A stretch of DNA of 64,000 nt from Chaetorhynchus papuensis (GCA_013396525.1 VWYX01000786.1:248001-312000); one strand, 5' to 3'. Counted from the first letter of the stretch, positions 37,069-52,400 are shown. The notes: generated by a model from the letters alone, not told the origin. A program made the numbers and translations.

Positions 37069-40000
37069 GTGATGATATAAGTGTTTGGCACCCTTCCCAG
37101 CTACCTAATTACTCTAATGTAAACCTAAAATGAAATCTACTTCCATATCCAGCCCTTTTTGATACCACTAAATTTTAAGAGGTAAATCCAAGATTCTAAA
37201 TTGAATATCACAATACACAAAATATCAATTTATTTTCCTGATGTAAAAGTACTGAAATGTCTACACTTTGACACAGTTCTCTTATGCAGGCAATATATTC
37301 ACTCATTCTAAAGCTGAAAACTACTTTGAAATGCTGTTTTGGCCTAACATAACTGATCAGCAGCTGGGCAGAGTGATGGGAGGAATTTAGATAATCTGAG
37401 TTGTAGCCATTCCACAGCTATTACTTCTGGAGATTTTTAGGTCTTTTCCCTCCCTTACTACTTCCACTGAAGTAATTTCCTCCTCCCTTTCTGCCACTCT
37501 TAATATTTTTTTCGTTACACACCATTGGATTCCTCCATTTTTAGGAGCATTCCAGGATGGGATATGTTTTGGGAAGGCTTTGATCCTAACACAAGATCAC
37601 AAGAGAGACCTTCAGCTGGAGTTGAATACCACAGGATCAGGGGAATAAAGGCAGCTCTTTGCACCAACTCCCCTGGTTATGAACAGAGCTTAGGTGACAT
37701 GCAAAAATAAATGCTGAAATACTTACTAACAGAATTTATTTGTTAGGTAAGGACTTTTCACTAACACAGCAATCATTTGCAACAATTTGGAAAAAAATTT
37801 CGTGTACTGTAAAATTTTTAAACAATGTATTTTAAACATTTGTTTGCTGTTATACTACCCAAATTTCCCAGTGGTAGATAAAGACATCAGTGTGTAGTTG
37901 CTATACAAACAGAACAAAAAAGCTCATTGCTACCCCAAAGATTTCACAACATATGTTATGTGAGAAATGAGTACACTGATACGTTACCAAGTCTGATTTA
38001 TTGTTTTAGACTTTCGGCAGTGACTGGTGAGAATGCATCCCACAGTAGTTTACTTATAGGCACAATCAATTATGCTTTGAGTCATTTTTATAAGGTTCAA
38101 AATACAGAGAAATGACAACTATACCTTGTCAAAATAAGATCTTTGGTTATAGATAATTACCAGGGAGCATCTATAGGAGTGCAGCTACAAGTGATTTGCT
38201 TAAACTGTATTTAAAAAGCACATGAACTGAGCACTAAACATAATTACTCTATCTCCAACATCCCAGTCTAGACAACAAATAAATGCCCAGATAAGAGGTG
38301 GAACTGGTTTCAGATTTGAGCAGTCAGCTTCCAACAATGACCAACAATAGCTAAACCAGTTGAAATACTTTCCTTTGTATAGCCAGTACCATAAACTCAG
38401 CATATTGCATCTTTACACAGATGTGACACGTTTCTTGCAGGCCAAGCTAAAGGAAGGCAGCTCTGAGAGTCCCGGAGATGAACATAATTTCCTGTTTAAA
38501 GCACACACCTGTGATGCTCCAATTTTTTCTTGGTTGATTCAGTTGAAACAATAACTTTTGGAGCTTAACAGTAACATTTAGCACATCTTTAAAGAGTGCA
38601 AGTAGATAGAGATTGGTGACTGCAGTGATAATTACACTTGCCAGGAAGTGATGAATCATTTCATACACTTTTGCTGGTCTTATTTTAAAACTAAGAACTT
38701 GGCACTTCTCCTTTTTTTCATTTTGGCATCTGCCCTAAAAGCTGCAGCATTTTTTTCCAGACCAAGGGTTAAAACAGACACACAGAAAATGAGACTCTGC
38801 TTAAACTGCCAGACTGTTAAACTTTCCACACTGGTATGGGGAGAAAACTGGAAACAAAGCACTAGAAAAAAAACTGCAGAGGAAGAACTGTGAGGAGCTT
38901 TAAGCTATGAGATATGATGAAAGATCTGCAGAAACCCAGGCACATGTAAATGGACCTAAGAGGAGTAGAATGGGTAAGAAGACAACGAGTTGCATTTATT
39001 TCTTGTAGCAAATAGATACTTCAGTAAAATAATTAGTGTTATGTCCAGTATCCAAGCAGAAACTTTTAAGGGTGGAATTTATCAGCATCACATATTGAGG
39101 CAAGACTATCAAAAGTCTTATTAAAAGTCTCATTAAAGTCCTCTGCTTAGTTTCCATCAAAGGTTTAGGTCTAGGCACTTAAACACCCTAATTACTTCCT
39201 AGAAGTTCAACCTTCATTTCCCTATTTTGTTTGAGATTTCATTGACAACCCTCAGTCACTCCTGAGCAGTTTCTTATGTCTTGCACACAGCTATGCTCTT
39301 CACTGAGGTAGACCAAGAGAAGAATGTTTAGAAACTTTTATTTAGAACAATTAAATGGAAGCAAAGGACCATTTTCTATTAAATTCAATAATTGCATTAA
39401 TGGACAAATAAAATCAGCACTATCTTTTAGAAAGCAAAAAGATATAAGAGATACTTCCATCTCCATGCTTTTTCTGAAAGCCTTTGAGCACTGAGGATCA
39501 CATGAAGACTGAGAGATGCCTAGGGAACATTTGGTTTAAACATTTTCACACTCATGTTCTGCAACTGCCACTGAAAATAAGCTCTCTGAAGGGCTTAAAA
39601 GGAGCAGGCAGCGTTGTTCCATTTTTTCATGCACTGGTCTAACAAGAGATTAGAAAGTTTAAGCATCTGCTCCTGACCCTGACACAAACCCACCCTCCTT
39701 CAAAATTACAATAAAGAACTTTTAAAAGAAGTTTCTGCTTGGAGTAGCAGTAAATGCTAAATAAAATGAGTACTGGCAGCCTGTACATTCACATATGAAT
39801 TCCCCAAACATCTTTCATTTAAGTTCTGGGTTTGGTTTTCTTTCCTGATTATCAGTATTCTGCATTTCATCATGTATGTCAGGCTTTGACTCCCAGGAAG
39901 AAGCACCACTAACAGTGCAGCCTATCAGCTACACCAGCAGCCTGGAACCTAAACAGCCCAGAGGACACTGCCCAGGAAACTCGGAAAATCTTTCTACATG

Positions 40001-42390
40001 CTGTACTGTGAATAATAATAACATGTGCTTTTACAAGAGCTTACTGATCATGCTGGTTTGGGTTTGTTTTGGGGTTTTTTTGCTACACAATATCTTTCTG
40101 TGCTATTCTGCATTAACAATACCTATCTTAACTCTGGAGATTGCATCACTCTACTTTTGAAGGGCATCATCAGTTTTGTCTAAAGCATTATTTTCATGCT
40201 ATAATTTTATATTATTTTCCTGCTATTTATTATAGTTCTAACACTATTTCAATTTGGAAAACTCACAGGAAAAAACCGATCAAAACAAATATAATTACTA
40301 TTTTTAAAATTTATTATAGCTTTCCAAAAGCATGGATGAGTCCAGCCCCTGAGATACATTTTTAGTAGCGGTATGCAGTGATGCTACCTCTAAAGATTAT
40401 TCTGACATTTTTTAAGGTAAAAGGAAGTATTCAATTAATATTTTCTCCATTGTTTCTGAGGGCAAAGTGGTACTGGTGACTTGAATTGATATTGGTGTAC
40501 ATAACCCTTGCATACCAAAATTCTTGAAAGCATTCAAGTTCATCTAAGTAAGAATACGGGAAAGAGTATCAGTCAGATTTGACAAGTATTTGGAAGGAAA
40601 AATATCACTATCAGTAAGAGGAATTTTCACAAAGATATATATATATCTATATTTAACACAGCTGACTATGAAAAATAATAAGTATTTATTCTACTTTATC
40701 AGCCAAAAGCATGGTTACATAAGAATCAGCAAAAAGGAGGTAATAACTTTCTGTGATACATGAAGGCAGTATGCTTATCATGACATTTACGCCTACTCAG
40801 ATGTTCATCTGGGAAAGTCATATTGACAGCTTAGTACTTGAAGCCATCGTTGTTCACAGACACATACAATTAACAGCTAGACAGTAATGAGATGTAAGTC
40901 TACGTGAGTTTGCAGAGGGTGGAAGGTTGTGGTGCACCCACGTATAACCACTACAAAAACTCCCTATTGCAAAGACTGTCTTTATAAGCAGATCAGGAAA
41001 TATCAGTCTGAAATACTATTTTTGTGAACCCTATAGACTTACTTTCCAAGTCTGGCCACTATCCAGACTCTTTTGTTTGGAGGATGGAACGAAGAGCATG
41101 AGGAGAGGTTTCAGAAGTTGCTCCCCCTGCATATCATCATCTTTAACAAGACAGCACTCCTACACAGGATGGACTTAGGCAGATCCCACTAGAATAAATC
41201 ACCTGAACTAATCAATAATCATTTGCCTTACTGACTTCCCAGATGAACTGATTGCATAACATATAAGGGAAGCAAAAGATGCATGAACTTTCAAGCCTTG
41301 AAACTGTTTACAATCTTGTAAGAAGTATACATAATTTAACATTTCTTATGGGATGGAGATTTTAGCATTTAATAAGTTCTGCTAGTGACTCTGGATTTCA
41401 GAGGCCTCAGAAGTTAGTCCATAGAAATGAATTGTCATGCAGGCCCATATCAGGGGAAACACTGAGTAATCAAAAAGTGCAGAGATGAGCAGGAGTACAG
41501 ATGAATAAAATTCAATGTAACTTTCTAGTGAAGTGACTTAGTCAGCTGGTTTTGCTACCTTTGAGATGAAAACCATTTAAAACAAAAGTTTTAAGTCCCC
41601 TTAAGATGAAAAAACAACACAGAAATCAATCCTGACATTGCAGATACAGGAATTAACTAGAATATATAGCCCTCAGCTATAGCCCTCACTGCACATAATC
41701 TCTGACTCAACAGTTCCATACATGTGATTAGGTAAATCCAGAATCAACAGCAGTAATAGAGGTATATCCCCTGGTGGTAATATAAACATTTGCAACAGTT
41801 TCTTTGCTGTTTTCCTTTCTTTCTTATCTAAAGCAAAATAATAGGAATTTAATAAATCCTGATAATCTGCATTTAGACATATATTTCATGTTTCCAAAAT
41901 ACATTTCCCTTCCTCCATTTTTTAACTACTCCTCTGAAATATGTTTTTAATACTTTTGCTCTTGCAAAGAAATAGCTATGAGCCATCCACCCCAAAAGCA
42001 CACATTTCCCAAAGCTCCATTAACAAATGCTTATCTGAAACGTATTAAGTTTGCTTACCAGATTTTGGTGTTTAAGAAGCCCATCAGCACCACCATCATT
42101 CACGTTACTTCAGCTTCTTTCTCCAAGAGATGAAGTGTTAAAAGAAACTCTTTAGCAATACAAGTCGTGGTCAGTGACATGATCAAAATGGAATTAATTG
42201 AAACTAAGAACCAAGCCTTTAGTCTAGGTCAGGTACTAGTTCACTCTTGCTTTCAGAACAAGTGTTTTCTTAATAGTCCCAGATACATTAAAGCATTTGT
42301 GCTAGTAGAACTCAAAAAACCTATGTGGAATGTTTGAGAGGTTGTTTGATTGCAGTGTATGCAGATAGTATGAGCAATACTGTTCAAATC
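37069..42390 (-). other. PDE1A: Intron after PDE1A exon 1A, no recognised elements
   Basis: Mainly unique-looking AT-rich DNA with a short TA palindrome near 40633 and a three-fold 13-15 bp repeat near 39105-39145. A plus frame at 39876-40160 with a hydrophobic tail matches nothing I know. Confidence 0.55.
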
Positions 42391-43473
42391 ACCTGGGTGG
42401 ATGAGGGGAGAGCAGTGGACATTGTCCCCTTGACTTCAGCAAGGCTTTCAACACCATCTCTCACAACACCCTCATAGGCCAGCTCAGGAAGTGTGGACTG
42501 GATGAGTGGGCAGTGAGGTGTGTTGAGAACTGGCTGAACAGTGGCACAGGGTCTCATTGGAGGCCTTGGTGCCCCCAGGGTTCAATACTGGGCCCATTAT
42601 TCATCAGTGACTTGGATGAAGGGGCAGATGCCTCCCAGGTTCGCTGGGAGGGGTGGCTGATCGCCCTGAGTGCTGTGCAGCCCTTCAGAGGGACCCTGAC
42701 AGGTTGGAGAGATGGGCAGGGAGGAGCCTTCTGAAATTCAGCAAAGGCAAATGCAGGGTCCCACACCTGGGGAGGAACAGCCCCAGGCAGCAGCACAGGC
42801 TGGGGATTGCCTGCTGGAGCAGCTCTGCAGAGAAGGACCAGGGGCTCCTGGTGGGTGACAACTGCCCATGAGCCAGCAGTGCCCCTGTGGCCAAGGAGGC
42901 CAGTGGGATCCTGGGGTGCATTAGGAAGGTCGAGGGAGGTGATCCTGCCCCTCTGCTCAGCCCTGGGGAGGCACATCTGGGGTGCTGTGTCCAGTGCTGG
43001 GCTCCTCAGCACAATAGAGACACAGAGCTCCTGAAGCAAGTCCAGAGGATAGCAAGAAAGATGATTAAGGAACAGGAGCATCTCTCTTACAAGGAAAAGC
43101 TGAGATCTGGGCTTGTTCAGCCTTGAGAAGAGGCGACTAAAAGGAGACCTCATCAGTGTCTGTCTGTATCTGAAGGGAGAGTGCCAAGAGGATGGAGCCA
43201 GGCTCTTCTCAGTGGTGCTGAGCAATAGGATAAGAAGCAATGGGCAGAAACGAATGCACAAGAATTTCATGAGCATGAGGAAAAATTTCTTTACTGTGCG
43301 GGTGACCAAGCACTGGAACAGATTATCCAGAGGTTGTGGAGTCTCCTTCACTGGAGATATTCAAAAATTGTCTGGATGCAATCCAGTGCCATGTGCTCTA
43401 GGGGCCCTGCTTGAGCAAGGAGGTTGGACCAGATGGTCCCTTCCAATATCACTTATTCGACAATTTTCTGATA
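42391..43473 (+). mobile_element. CR1 LINE, 5'-truncated, ORF2 RT remnant
   Basis: This is the longest repeat in the window. It reads in sense: the RT segment around 42430 (a decayed DFSKAFNT / SHN stretch), a degraded SGVPQGSILGPLF-type segment near 42570-42620, then RDPDRLERWAGRSLLKFSKG, KCRVPHLGRN, SSAEKDQGLLV, GILGCIRK, REVI-like, EHLSYKEKLRSGL, FSLEKRRLKGDLIS, QEDGARLFSVV and MRKNFFTVRVTKHWNRL. It ends in a degraded 3' terminus near 43445-43473. The coding sequence is broken by several frameshifts and stops (for example after 42871 and 43126), so it is a dead copy. It is the only one of the younger CR1 copies in plus orientation, antisense to PDE1A. Confidence 0.96.
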
Positions 43474-46400
43474 ATGAACTACAGCAGAGAGGAAACATGA
43501 CATTAACAATAATGTGGAACAATGACCTAATTTTACCAAGTAACTGCAACTAAATGTGAGTTCAGGAATTTGCCACCTAATCGTCTGTAACAAGTAGGAG
43601 AAAAAAATCCTCAGAGTTTTTAAGTTTATTTTTTAGAAGCTGATGAAAATAATAACTCTAGCTTGAGTGACAAGCACTTTAACCATCAAGAGAAATACTT
43701 CTTAACAGTAATGAATGATGAGAGAGAAAATTCATTGGTATCACTTGGCGTGTTTTGCTAGAAACTCATTTGGTAAGGAGCCATGAGAACTTGCAATCAT
43801 GTCAGGATTTCACATTGCATTGAAGTGACTAAACACAGAATGTAGCATCCATCTTTCAGCAAAAATGGAGGGGGATGACAACCTGCTCCATCAACACTGA
43901 CATCATCTAACTTTAAGACTAATTTTTTAAACATTAATAGGAAAAGAATCAAAGTAACTCATTTAGAAACAAAAACAAGTGCATAACCTTGCAAGGAAGT
44001 GAGTGGTTTTGTGAAAGGAAAAAAAAACCACTGTCTTTCTCTGCTGCTTTCTCTTTGTGACTCATACTCTGGGAGTGGTACCAGAACGGCTTGTTGTCCT
44101 ATTTCAATGGAAAAAATCCTTGAGCAAGTTCATTCTTGATTAAGTTAGCATGGTGTCAAGCAAATATAAAACACTGCATCTTTGATTCTGTGTTTTCTAT
44201 TGTTCCAGTTGCACTGGGGGAGGGAAGCAATCTCATGGTTTTGTTAACAGTGCTTCAGCACTGGCTTTGCTGTGAACAGTACTGGCATAACATTTCCTTG
44301 TGCTTTTCAGCCTCACTGAGGGAAAATCTTTTTGATGCAATTTAGGGATTAAATTTCTCAATACACAAGTTACGGCTGTGAATTAATACTTGCACCCCAG
44401 CTCTGACACTTTGTTCCTACTCCATGCCACATCCATTATCCATTTAACTGTGCCAATAAGCCAGATCCTTAAAATTCTATGGAGTCCTACAGTCTGGATT
44501 AAAGGTGACTCTTCCTTCCAAAAAAGACTGAGGAAGTTAATTGAGAAGAAAATAGCTTGACTACTGAAGCAAGTATGTGTCACTGAATTCAAAGCTGTGA
44601 ACTGAAGCTGCCACAGATAAATAGGATAATTTCTGGTGTTAATAATTTTTCCCACAGTATAAATGTGACCTTTTTAAGATTACTTAATCTTTTAGGAAAG
44701 TGTTAATGTGAACAGAAAAAAAGCTACCTTCCATTGAAGTACAAAGGCCTGAGTAGAAGTGTTATGATTGTATACTCACTTCACTATAATTGGTAATATA
44801 TTGTTTCCCAGATAACACCTTTCCTCATTTTCACTTTCATAATCCATTTACAAAGATAGGGCAATCTGGGTAGTTGCAATTACCTATGCAAGGCATTGAT
44901 GTCTTGTGGATAATGAAATTTAAATTTAAAATAGTAGCCTACCTTTGCTTATTAGTAGTCTACTTTCGGTAATGTGATAGTTTACTGAGTAAAACATCTC
45001 TTTTACACGTGTAACTGCTGAGCTTAAATCTTTGCACATGAAGAAAAGGCAGCTTCTAGACTCACAATGTTAGGCTTTCAGTGTTAATTATGAAGGGAAG
45101 CATGGGGAAACTGAAATATTTGTGATAGGAATAGACATTTTGTAACAGGATAATAATGCAAAAGAAAAGAGTTCTTTCAATAGGGGAGGCTGTATTTAAT
45201 CATGAAGTCAAGCAACAAAGGCTTTTGTGCTTCTGACACTTTCCTCTGAGGCAACTCAACAGAGAAAAAACAAAACTTCTAACTTTCATTAAAACACTTT
45301 CAGAAGTGCTGAGTGCATACTGAGAAGCCTTCAGCTACCTGTAAAAACGCAAGTACAACATTTAATCACTTAATGTGGTAGATATTTCTACCAAATACTG
45401 TCCAATCTTGTGCCTGCCTTGCTAACTGAATGCTGCACTAGAAAGGAATGCAATGTAATTATCTGGTTTGAGTGGGGGTGTTGCTAGATAAAAATGTCCC
45501 CTCGCTTTTCCCCTGTTCCCATTCCCCAAATTAGTACAGAAAAACTGCCAAAATAAAATTTAAGATGATGCTGTGCAACTGTTTTTTCTTTCAAGGTCTA
45601 ACTCCCCTCATCTGCATTCTCAAAGCTTCACAGTTGCATTAAACATGGTGAGATCTATTTGTGATAATCGTAATACAAATTACAATCTGCTGATTTTATT
45701 GTTAAAAATAAATTTAATGACAAACTGGGATACAATTGAATGCATGTGAGCTGAGGAGCCCATCCTTAATTTGTCTATCTGCAAAAACATAGCTCATTAG
45801 TGAGAGTGGCAAAAATCCAAAATCAGAGCAATAAATAGCAAATTTGGTGCAATCTGTTTCTGTGTTACTACTATAGCTGCAGCCAAGTGATAGACAAAGG
45901 GAGGTAAACATGTTTCTTTCCCTTGGGAGAGTGGAAGAAAAAGAAAAAATAAAAGGAGAAGATTCAGGGAATCATTCTTGTTCTACCAGGTGATTTGTTC
46001 ACTTAGCAATTAAAAAAATAAGAATCATACCCAGTAAGAATTAACTCTGAAAATTATAACACGCCTGACATAGCCCAGTGTTCATAAAAAGGAATTACCA
46101 ATAAACCTTAGCGAAATTCCACGGCATCCATAAAATACTGTGCTCTTTTGTCACAATAAAGTAAATCTGTTTTGAGGTCTCATTTATTGTGTTGTAATTC
46201 AATAGTGTCCAATTATACTGGTTTAAGTGAGACCAGAACCAGGTTAATTTTATTTGATTATTGACTGGATTGAGAAATCACAGGCTCAAGTTCTATGGTC
46301 TATGCTCTATAGGCACAACTTCAACCGTATTATCTTTATAATGCCTCAAAAACTAATACATATCTTTTACATTCTTCCTTCAAAACCCTCAAATCTCTTT

Positions 46401-49400
46401 CATGCTGTTCATTTCAGAAAAATCTGTAGTAAAAAACACATTGTACCTGAAAGAAAAAATTGATTGTTGGATCTTGGCATTTTCTTACATCTCTGAACTG
46501 CAGTCACTGCACTCTTGTAGCTCTACAAGATTTTCAGATCGAACCACAAAGCCCCAGCGCAGCCAGGAACTGGAGTGCATTTAAACATTATTATATCATC
46601 ATGGACTGAATAAAAGCAGATGACTGAGCAAATAGAGCCCCCATAGCTGGGCCGTGAAGTACTTCTTGCTGAGATTCAGAATTACATTATGCAGCAGCCC
46701 TTTTGTGAAAATCATCAACTAATTTTCAGAAGTGAAGCATCATATGGAGATTTTTGTAATCATGCCCATATAGGAAGCTGGAATTGATCCCATGCATATG
46801 GTACTCTGCCAACTTCAGTAAGGCATGGGTGCCAGCTAAACACAGATTTAATATAGCTTGTACAATGTAGAAAAATTTCAGTTCCATGCCAGAAGTATCA
46901 TCATAATGAGAGTCATTGTCAAATGATAAGAATGCGTTTTAGTGTGAGAAATCACATCTCTTGTCACTTTACATTGCTGTTATAGAGCTTTACACAGTAT
47001 TTTTTGAGTCTATTTCTATTCAGTCACCATACGTAAAGCTGCATTGCTGTTTTTCGTTACTGGGAATGAAAAGAATACAGTTAATCTCTAAAACTTCTGT
47101 GAATTCTACCTTTTCCTTGAGATTCTTCCTCTCAAAATCTTCCTCTACTAAAGCTGATGTATAAATTGAAGCATAAAGTTTCATTCTATTCCCTTGATCG
47201 TTCAAATGAAAGATGCATCTGAGATTGCATTTGATATATAAAGGTTGAAAAGTATTTAAAAATCAAATTCTGCTAATAACCATGTTTCCCCAAATAGTAA
47301 CATGATTCAAGAATTCTGCAGCTTCTGAGTCCTCTCTTAAACCAACAAGATGATTTTAGCATTGAACTGATGATGAAAATATTCTGAACTTTTAAAGTAA
47401 AAAGTCTTAGGTAAAACTCACAGAAAATTGTATATTTTCATTAACTCATTCTCGACTCTACATTTTGCTTTGATCTTCTACGTGAGCATACGGATATTTT
47501 TATATTACAAACACGACATTTGGGATGCAGCTCTTTGTCTTTCAGAGAAGATGAGCACAGTACTAGAAGGCTAAATATGAGAGAAGGTTGACTCTCTCCT
47601 GTATTCAGAATTTATCTGATCAAAGCTGATTGTAAGTCAAGACAGAAAAATAGAAGACAGAGCTGGCTCCATATGGTTCATGCCCACCTGAGCCAACTAT
47701 TTTTTCAGGAATTGATAATATTAAAATCTTAGGACATGTTTGTTCTTGTTAAAGAATTAAATCAAAGTAAGATTTTTCTCTAAGAATTCTAATACCATAC
47801 TTATTTTTTCTTTTTATATTATATCAGTAGTCATATTGACAAAGTTGTATTAAATCAGTCATGATTTAGTCTTCTAAAAAGCTCTACATGTTTAAACACA
47901 AACTTTGCTTTGGGCTCTAACAGTGATATAAGCAAGTCACAGTTTGGATTGAGCTATAAACTCTCACAAATCCCTCATTATCTTCTGGGATGCTCATATC
48001 CTGTGTTTACCCCACATCCAGCCTAAAAACAGACTTGCAGTTGTTGTTCAATCATATTCAAACCATTTTGTCCCTATCTGCTGTGAAGGCAAGCCATTTT
48101 TCTTCTAGCTAACGTTCGCTTTCATACAGCATATGAACCACATTCAGAACATCAGTGGTGAAGGAAAAGGGAAAGGTTTGATACATTAAACTAGAATTAA
48201 GGATCATAAGGCCTAGGCCCTAAGTGTTCATGCGTTGTCCATTTGGCATTCTTGGAAACGTAATTTCTCTTTCATGGAAATATAGTACAAATTTTTTAGT
48301 TCTTTCCAAAAAGTTTCTAAGTATGCATCAAGCTTTTTTTATTTACATAGCCAGGAATACAATTACTCATATAGGTTTATTGAAACAAAATGTTTTAACA
48401 CTTTCATGCCTAGTTACTTCTAAACATTATGTATTTGAACTTTTTTGGAACAGCAGGGATTTTTTAGCAACCAGGTGGAGAGGGAATCCCATTTCGAAGT
48501 GTAGCTCACACAAAGTAGAAAATGGCTAACCGAACTACCCAAGAAAACAGCTAAAATTAGAATTAAATATTTCTCTCTTGAAGGCAAAGCTTTCTCACAA
48601 TTATCACTGAACTATTTACATGTGTATGGTATTACCATTCTTCATTTTGACATCTTTGACAAATATTTTTTAATGTTTTAGAGAAACAAGCAGTATTAAA
48701 TCAATCTGCTTAGAAAGAACTTCAAAATCAAAAGGTTGAAATAAGCCAAATTTTCTATTTACCACATTTTAAGTTAAGAAAAAAAATTACACCAATCAGA
48801 TCCAGTAGGGATAAACTTATTTTGAAGAGTATAAATTTTTTTTACTCCTTTTACATATACACTCACCACTCTAATAGTGTCTATCATTCAGTGATTGCAG
48901 TTTTCCTTCCAGAGGTAAGTGTACTATTTCACTCCATTAATCCAGATGGTTAGGCAGTTTTGAGGAATCTTCAGGACAGAAGCATCAAGGAAGGACTCAA
49001 CACTTTCCAGCAGAACATAATAATGTGCCATACATATATAATATGTGTTAAAGGCACAAAATACATGCATGACATTAAGAGATGGAGACAAATTTCAAAT
49101 GCTCACAGGTAAATTAATTTGAAGTCTCACATTTGTTCCAATTATTTAGAATGAAGACCCATAATGCCTGTTCAAGGAAGATATAATACTAAAATAGGGA
49201 TTCCTTGTCACAGCAGAACATGGCAGGGAAAAGGCTATCTCTGTCTTACTGCCATTGGCTGCTACAGGATTATCCCATAAACCTGCTCTGTAAACTTGAA
49301 CTGGATTATGGCTGGTGAGGGCATCTTGGTAGCTATTGAAACATAAAACATTCTCCGATACTTCAGCAGTTTTCTGTGAACGAGAAACATCCAATTTTCA

Positions 49401-52400
49401 ATTACCTATAAAATCCAAGGTCTTTCTAGTTAAGTTGAAAATAACCAAATCAGAGTTTGTCAGTAATTTTCTAATTGAATTTCTTCAATGGAAAGTTTCA
49501 GATTTCACGGACAGCTTACTTTGCTTATAAAATTATATCTATCTCAGAGAATTCCTGACTATAGGTAACTATTCCTCTGGGTTGCTCAGAGCTGTGTTCC
49601 CGGGTCATCTTTGGCAGCACAGGGACTAAGAAAAGCAGCTTTCAAATAATCAGGTTGCTGCCGCTTCAGTTTTAGGGTTTGGAAGTAGAAAAGTCAGAAA
49701 GAGATACTTATTAGAATTTTTTAAAAGACAGTTCAGAACAGTCATTCTTCTGAGCTTTTAATCTTGGTGGCCTTTTTCAAGGTTTTTTTATGTATTCTTC
49801 AGAGCAGGAATTCTGCATTTCAACCCACCCTAATGGAAATTAATGCCAATGATGTAATGCTTTTTGCAGTGCAGTTACCTGTGCATCAGAAAATCGCACA
49901 CTGAAGATAAAAAAGAATCATCAAAAGGGACAACAATTTGCAGCTCCAGCTGAGCCTGGTATGTTTGGCGTTTCTGCCAAACAGGTATTTGAGTTATCTT
50001 AAGTGCATGTATTTGAGGTTAGGAAATACAGTGATATTAATAAAAATCTTCACTTTAGAAGAAAAAACCTCAAACCTTTATCAAGCCATTAGTAAAATGG
50101 CAAAAGAAAGCTACAGAATTAAACTAAGTGGTAGCCAAGGTAGTGCAAAATAAAAACGAAACAAAAGAAATAAACAAACTATTCAAAACACAATAAATAA
50201 AAATACAAAACATAACTGCAGGTAAGCATGGTGTTAGATGTTAATTCTTCAATAAATTCTGCAGACAACACAGAAGGAAAAAAAAAAACTTATTTAATTT
50301 CAAATTTCCCAGGCAGAACAGTTCTGTATTGTAGAAGAACTAAAGAAAGAAGTAAATTCCACCCAGCAGTTTGTTCTTTACTCTCTTCCTGGCATAAATT
50401 ACACTAACAGTGAACCATTCAAATATAACTGCCTCCAAACACTATTTATCAGAGAAATTCACAACAATTAAATGTCTCCATAATATTTATGGGGGCTACT
50501 TGTTTCCCTGGGGCGCCAAAAGTCTGGAGAACGGTTGGGTCAAACAAACTGCAGCCAATGTCAAACAATAGATAATGGAGCATAAGCACTTGTGCAGACA
50601 AACATCTTCCTTGAGGGCGCTTCCAGTTAAATAACACTGCTTCAAATAATATCTGCGTTGTGCTTGGAAGGTTGAACGGCTGGAATTCAACAGTCTCTCC
50701 TTCTGGAAAACTTATTAAATACATAGCAACAAAATCATGCAAAAATGCTAAATGATAGTGATTACAAACATGAGATCAGTGAAGAAGACACGAAAAGGCA
50801 CTTCTTTTTTTTTTTTAATGTTGGAGTGATATTTATAGAATTGCTAATTCTGGGAAAAGCAAAGCTTTAATATATGTGTTATTTTAATGTTCTCCAGTAG
50901 ATGATACCTCAAGGTATACTGGCTTTTCTGGAACATCTAAAATCAGATGTATTTGCCTAAATTGTCAGAGACAAGCAGCTTAGGAATACTTTTTGTCATT
51001 TCACGACACTGACTCAGATGGGCGTAATTCTCTTACTCATTCAAAATAAGCCATTCTAAATCTCATTACAGTCCAGCTTCGTGTAAAGACCATAAACAGT
51101 ACAATTGCAGCTAATGAGTACTCATTCTCAGGGCATTCACTTCAAGAAGAATAAAAATTTTAATAAAGCACTTTTCAGCTGGTTTGGTTTTTTTTTTTTT
51201 GATTTGCAGATCCATGAGATATCGCCAGTGGTGGCAAAGAGCTTTATAGAGCCAAGGCAAACAATAGGCTCAGGGGGGCTTAGAATACAGTTCTGTAACT
51301 GCTAGTTATGGATTACCCAGCAGCACTTCACTGATTCAGCTGAGGTGCAAACAAATGATTACAATTGTCCTGAGTTAGCCCGAGCAGACAACACAGATGT
51401 TCATACAGCCTTCTTTCAGGCCAGATATTTGTAGGGTACAGAAGCACAGATGTTATCTGTGCATCATAACCCTGGAGTGACGTGGGCCATAATGGATCTT
51501 CATAAAACCTGCCAGTCAAAGTTAGCCTTTCAAAAACACCAGAACAAAATTGAACCCGCAGATGAAGTTCATATTGGATCAACATTTTCTGTCATGTTTT
51601 GATACAATACGACATACCCTAGTACTGGGTTTACAATACCATGGAATCAAGGACTTAAAACATGACAGATTCAAGACTATAAATGTTTTCTTAGAGAGCT
51701 GCTCAAGTAGGACCATCTCCTTTAACTTCAGGTAGTCCCCCCCTCAGACAACTTTCTCTGTTGTAAGGATGCAACTAGGATGAAAACACAGAGGAAATCC
51801 AACCTAGGAACAGATAAAGTTTAAGTTTATAGTAAGGGTAAAAAACCAAAAAGTTATTACTATTTTTACCACAGAAGAAATCCCTGGGTGGTGTCAAAAC
51901 CAGTCACACTAGAACAGCTAAATAAAAGCATGGAGCCAGCAATGAGAGTTGGGAAGCAAGAATGTATTGTGGGAGACAACTTAATCCACACTACCTGCAG
52001 AAAAAGATCACCTTTTAGGGATTATGTGTCTGACAAACTCACCCCACGCACAGAAAAACACTTTGGAAATCACATTTCTAGCAGAATCCACAGGAATAAA
52101 TACAATATCATATTAACAGTGTTTGACTTCACAAATGAATCTACATATGCTGGCCAACAGCATGAATCACACAAGCTTTTAGGAGCAAGTCACATAGTCC
52201 TTTAAAATCACTATTCCTTGCATATATGTATTCAGGAAATGTGTGTCTATGCTGTGAGCAGCTGCAGCCTGTAACAGAAACTGAACGTAGTAGTTCTTTA
52301 CAAGTCTAAGCAGTTTTGTAAAAGAAAAGAGAGGTTGGGGAGAAGGCTGGCTTCTTCAGTCTGCAGCACTGCCTGACTAATTGCAAAGCTTTATGGACTG

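Noticed and set aside
42554..43351. 265-codon open frame on the minus strand
   Set aside because: It lies exactly antisense to the CR1 ORF2 remnant. GC-rich CR1 coding DNA often leaves long antisense frames, and the protein shows no domain.
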